Shown in pieces: positions 61,346 to 64,000 of a stretch of DNA of 64,000 bases. The notes beneath the pieces are model-generated. The model was not told where the DNA came from. It saw nothing but the letters and a program-made list of their open reading frames with translations, and ran no database searches. Made by a program: the position numbers and the translations under genes. Positions within the stretch are counted from its first letter, which is position 1. Each line of letters starts with the position of its first letter. Source of the DNA: Antarcticimicrobium sp040365005 (GTDB taxonomy: Bacteria > Pseudomonadota > Alphaproteobacteria > Rhodobacterales > Rhodobacteraceae); assembly GCF_040365005.1 (NCBI RefSeq), contig NZ_BAABWV010000002.1:124001-188000 (forward strand), given 5' to 3'.

Positions 61346-62103
61346 TGGTCGCCGTCCACGTTGTAGGTTTGCGCGACGATGTAGTCGCTTTCGGTACTGG
61401 CGAGGAAAACCGCCATGCCGGTCAGATCCTGCGGCACGTCCGTGCGGCCACAGGGGGGCTTGTGCACGGCGTCCTTTTTTCCTTGGACCGGCGGTTTGCT
61501 TTCGTACTTGGCGAACAGGGCCTCGATGCCGTCCCGGGGGTCGCCACCGGCCACGTCGGGAGAGATGGCGTTGACGTTGATGCCCTGCGTGGCCAGGTGC
61601 AGCCCCGCCGATTGGGTCAGGCTGATGACCGCCGCTTTCGAGGCACAACAGACCGCGACCTGCGGATCGCCGTACCGTTCGGCCTGGCTTGCCATGTTGA
61701 TGATCTTGCCCTTGATGCCGGCGCCGATCATGTGACGGGCGACCGCCTGCAGGGTAAAGAGCGTGCCCGCGACGTTGACGTCGAACACTCGGGCATAGTC
61801 GGCCGGGGTGATCTCGACGATCGGGGCCGCGGTGAAGAGCGCGGCGCTGTTGATCAGGATGTCGATCCGACCGAACTGCGCCACGGTCTCGGCCACTGCG
61901 CTGTCGATGCTTTCCTTGTCAGAGACGTCAAGCTCCACCGCGATAGCGGCCGCGCCCAGTTCGGCGGCGGTCCGGCGCGCATCGTCGATGTTGATGTCGG
62001 CAATCGCCACCCGCGCGCCCTCGGCGATATAGGCCGCGGCAAAGGCCCGCCCGTTTCCCCCGGCGGCGCCGGTGATCAGCGCCGATTTCCCAGCCAGGCG
62101 CAT
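61333..62103 (-). CDS. Sorbitol-dehydrogenase-like SDR with a lost catalytic tyrosine
   Basis: A 256-residue short-chain dehydrogenase matching SmoS/PolS of polyol operons over its full length (MRLAGKSALITGAA start, SDYIVAQTYNVDGDQWVS end). In that family it oxidises sorbitol to fructose. Three core positions deviate: the cofactor loop TGxxxGIG reads TGAAGGNG (Asn17), the NNA motif reads NSA, and the active-site YxxxK reads C152xxxK (TGT codon at 61650-61648). Ser139, Asn110 and Lys156 remain. The enzyme is probably inactive or altered, although the frame is intact. The start is coupled to smoK (position 62103 shared). Confidence 0.88.
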   Translation of the reverse strand: MRLAGKSALITGAAGGNGRAFAAAYIAEGARVAIADINIDDARRTAAELGAAAIAVELDVSDKESIDSAVAETVAQFGRIDILINSAALFTAAPIVEITPADYARVFDVNVAGTLFTLQAVARHMIGAGIKGKIINMASQAERYGDPQVAVCCASKAAVISLTQSAGLHLATQGINVNAISPDVAGGDPRDGIEALFAKYESKPPVQGKKDAVHKPPCGRTDVPQDLTGMAVFLASTESDYIVAQTYNVDGDQWVS

Positions 62104-63107
62104 CAGGCGATCCTCAGACCCTGTGCGTCGAACCGGTGCAGCTTGTCCAACTGCGGCGTGAGGTAGATCGTGTCGCCGTGGCGCGCGGCGATATCGCCGG
62201 TGATCCGCACCGTGACCATGTCGGCAAGCCCGGTGTCATGCACGTGGATGAAGGTGTCGGACCCCAGGTGCTCGGCCACGCCGACGATGCCCTTCCAGGT
62301 GCCTTCCGTCTTGCTGACATCGGTGTGCTCGGGGCGGATGCCGATGGTGGCTGCGCCGTGTTGCTCGGCTTCGGGCCCCTTGATCAGGTTCATCTTGGGC
62401 GAGCCGATGAAACCGGCCACGAATTCGTTGCAGGGGCTGTGATAGAGGTCGAGCGGCGAGCCGACCTGCTCGATCATCCCGGCGCGCAGCACCACGATCT
62501 TGTCGGCCATGGTCATCGCCTCGACCTGGTCGTGGGTGACGTAGATCATCGTGGTCTGGAGCCGCTCGTGCAACTCGCTGATCTCCAGCCGCATCCCCAC
62601 CCGCAACGCCGCATCGAGGTTCGACAGCGGTTCGTCGAACAGGAAGGCTGCCGGTTCGCGGACAATGGCGCGACCGATGGCGACCCGCTGCCGCTGCCCG
62701 CCCGACAACTGGCCGGGGCGACGATCGAGGTAATCGGTCAGGTTCAGCGCGTCGGCGGCCGCCTTGATGCGGCGCTCCTGTTCGTCGGGCGCCACCCCGG
62801 CCATCTTCATCGGAAAGGCGATGTTCTTGCGCACCGACATGTGCGGGTAGAGCGCATAGGACTGGAACACCATGGCCAGGCCGCGCTTGGCGGGGGGCAC
62901 GTTGGTGGCATCGGCGCCGTCGATCTCGATATGGCCCGAGGTGATATCCTCAAGCCCCGCGATCAGCCGCAGCAGGGTGGATTTGCCACAGCCCGAGGGG
63001 CCGACAAAGACCGTGAATTCGCCATCCTCGATGGTTAGGTCAAGCGGTGGAATGACTTCGACCTCGCCGAATTTCTTCGACACCTGGTTGAGTTTGATTT
63101 GTCCCAT
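62103..63107 (-). CDS. smoK: Polyol ABC transporter ATP-binding protein
   Basis: A 334-residue ATPase of the MalK/UgpC/SmoK class driving sugar or polyol uptake. Walker A is VGPSGCGKSTLLRLIAGLE, Q-loop VFQSYALYPHMSV, signature LSGGQRQRVAIGRAI, Walker B AFLFDEPLSNLD, and H-loop YVTHDQVEAMT. The C-terminal 100 residues form the TOBE/regulatory domain (TIGIRPEHTDV). The smo name is given from operon context: permeases before it, sorbitol and mannitol dehydrogenases after. Confidence 0.93.
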   Translation of the reverse strand: MGQIKLNQVSKKFGEVEVIPPLDLTIEDGEFTVFVGPSGCGKSTLLRLIAGLEDITSGHIEIDGADATNVPPAKRGLAMVFQSYALYPHMSVRKNIAFPMKMAGVAPDEQERRIKAAADALNLTDYLDRRPGQLSGGQRQRVAIGRAIVREPAAFLFDEPLSNLDAALRVGMRLEISELHERLQTTMIYVTHDQVEAMTMADKIVVLRAGMIEQVGSPLDLYHSPCNEFVAGFIGSPKMNLIKGPEAEQHGAATIGIRPEHTDVSKTEGTWKGIVGVAEHLGSDTFIHVHDTGLADMVTVRITGDIAARHGDTIYLTPQLDKLHRFDAQGLRIA

Positions 63108-63122
63108 TGGTCTGGTCCTTCC

Positions 63123-63953
63123 TTATTTGACGGCGCCGAAGGTCAGGCCGCTGACGAGTTGTTTCTGGCTGAACCAGCCGAGAATGAGGATCGGCGCGAT
63201 CGCCATGGTCGAGGCTGCACTGAGCTTGGCATAGAACAGGCCCTCGGGGCTGGAATAGCTGGCGATGAAGGCGGTGAGCGGGGCCGCCTTGGCCGCGGTC
63301 AGGTTGAGGGTCCAGAACGCCTCGTTCCACGCCAGGATGACATTGAGAAGCAGCGTCGAGGCGATGCCGGGAATGGCCATCGGCGTCAGGACGTAAAGCA
63401 CCTCTTCCTTCAGCGATGCGCCATCCATCCGCGCGGCCTCCAGGATCTCGCCGGGGATTTCCTTGAAGTAGGTGTAGAGCATCCAGACGATGATCGGCAG
63501 GTTGATCAGCATGAGCACGATCACGAGGCCGAACTTGGTATCCAGAATGCCGATCCGGATGAACAGCAGGTAGATCGGGTAGAGCACGCCGACCGCCGGC
63601 AACATCTTGGTCGAGAGCATCCACAACAGGATGTCCTTGGTCCGTTTCGAGGGGACGAAGGCCATCGACCAGGCCGCGGGTACCGCGATGATGATGCCCA
63701 GGATGGTCGAGCCCCCGGCGATGACGACCGAGTTCCACAGGAACCGGGCGTAGTTCGACCGCTCCAACACCGTGGCGTAGTTCTCGAGCGTCCAGTCGAA
63801 GCCGAGGAAGATGGGCGGATCGGCGATCGCCTGCGCCTCGGTCTTGAAGCTGGTGAGGATCGTCCAGAGGATCGGGAAGAAGATCAGCAGACCCACGGCC
63901 CAGGCGGCCCCGGTGTTGATGATCTTGCGTTGTTGGGTGACTGTGCGCGCCAT
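63123..63953 (-). CDS. smoG: Polyol ABC transporter permease
   Basis: A 276-residue inner-membrane permease of the MalG type with six likely helices. The EAA coupling loop is EAARMDGASLKEEVLYVLTP. The N-terminus has AWAVGLLIFFPILWTILTSFK and the C-terminus ILGWFSQKQLVSGLTFGAVK, both typical of this family. GAGGAGG stands before ATG 63953. It follows another permease gene by 10 bp. Confidence 0.92.
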   Translation of the reverse strand: MARTVTQQRKIINTGAAWAVGLLIFFPILWTILTSFKTEAQAIADPPIFLGFDWTLENYATVLERSNYARFLWNSVVIAGGSTILGIIIAVPAAWSMAFVPSKRTKDILLWMLSTKMLPAVGVLYPIYLLFIRIGILDTKFGLVIVLMLINLPIIVWMLYTYFKEIPGEILEAARMDGASLKEEVLYVLTPMAIPGIASTLLLNVILAWNEAFWTLNLTAAKAAPLTAFIASYSSPEGLFYAKLSAASTMAIAPILILGWFSQKQLVSGLTFGAVK

Positions 63954-63963
63954 GATGTCCTCC

Positions 63964-64000
63964 TCACGCGTCCAGGTTCTTGCCGACGATGCGCATCAGG
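63964..64000 (-). CDS. smoF: C-terminal end of the partner ABC permease (cut by window edge)
   Basis: Minus-strand frame entering from the right edge and ending LMRIVGKNLDA-stop at 63964-63966. The GKNLDA ending and the position directly upstream of smoG fit SmoF, the MalF-type permease. Only 11 residues are visible, so the name rests on context. Confidence 0.6.
   Translation of the reverse strand, partial: LMRIVGKNLDA

Overview
This 64 kb window is a high-GC (roughly two-thirds G+C by eye), gene-dense chromosome segment from an alphaproteobacterium, most likely a Rhodobacterales member of the Roseobacter group. The lineage call rests on several things. The division and cell-wall cluster has the Rhodobacterales layout, with DUF2484 membrane proteins between murC and murB. 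glyQ and glyS flank a DUF6446-type gene. Cobalt chelatase genes cobS and cobT of the aerobic pathway, DUF3572 and DUF1127 proteins, RTX-type secreted proteins and a CtrA-like site are also present. No tRNA, rRNA, insertion sequence, phage gene or CRISPR array was found.

Layout. (1) 1-8.6 kb: DUF3572, a HAD phosphatase, an MttB-family methyltransferase, an H-NOX-like protein overlapping a GGDEF diguanylate cyclase, an exported peptidoglycan-binding protein and a UvrD/PcrA helicase. (2) 8.6-11.2 kb: an RNA-rich stretch holding a cobalamin riboswitch with no recognisable B12 gene behind it and a small unknown ORF. On the minus strand there is a DUF1127 gene followed by eight hairpins that each expose a CUCCUCCC loop (CcsR, or 'cuckoo', RNA type). 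A 1.3 kb gap without convincing genes follows. (3) 11.2-35.1 kb: the dcw cluster mraZ-rsmH-ftsL-ftsI-murE-murF-mraY-murD-ftsW-murG-murC-murB-ddl-ftsQ-ftsA-ftsZ followed by lpxC. It is interrupted by a reverse-strand HI0933-type flavoprotein, a small membrane protein, an APC-type permease and two DUF2484-type genes. (4) 35.2-39.6 kb: bamD, recN and a CLC chloride channel or exchanger. (5) 39.7-52 kb: an RTX protein behind CtrA-like sites, DUF427, an aminopeptidase P, cobT, cobS, a Tat-exported MsrB, a second RTX protein, a J-domain protein, BolA, a DUF4177 protein and an exported protease-like protein without a catalytic triad. (6) 52-59.5 kb: glyQ, a DUF6446-type gene, glyS, a PPDK-like protein and a SleB-type wall hydrolase. 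(7) 59.8-64 kb: the 3' part of a reverse-strand polyol (sorbitol/mannitol) ABC uptake and oxidation operon of smo type, cut by the window edge.

How the genes work together. The dcw block makes the lipid-II precursors (MurB-MurG, MraY, Ddl) and the divisome proteins (FtsL, I, W, Q, A, Z). lpxC (lipid A), bamD (outer membrane assembly) and the wall hydrolase extend the envelope theme. CobS and CobT are two of the three subunits of the aerobic cobaltochelatase. The smo-like operon imports polyols and oxidises them to ketoses.

The most interesting signals are: the expanded anti-Shine-Dalgarno hairpin array behind the DUF1127 gene; several intact reading frames that have lost family-defining residues (H-NOX without its heme histidine, a trypsin-fold protein without its triad, an SDR without its catalytic tyrosine, a PPDK with an altered ATP-grasp half); the orphan cobalamin riboswitch; and the CtrA-like promoter of an RTX gene.
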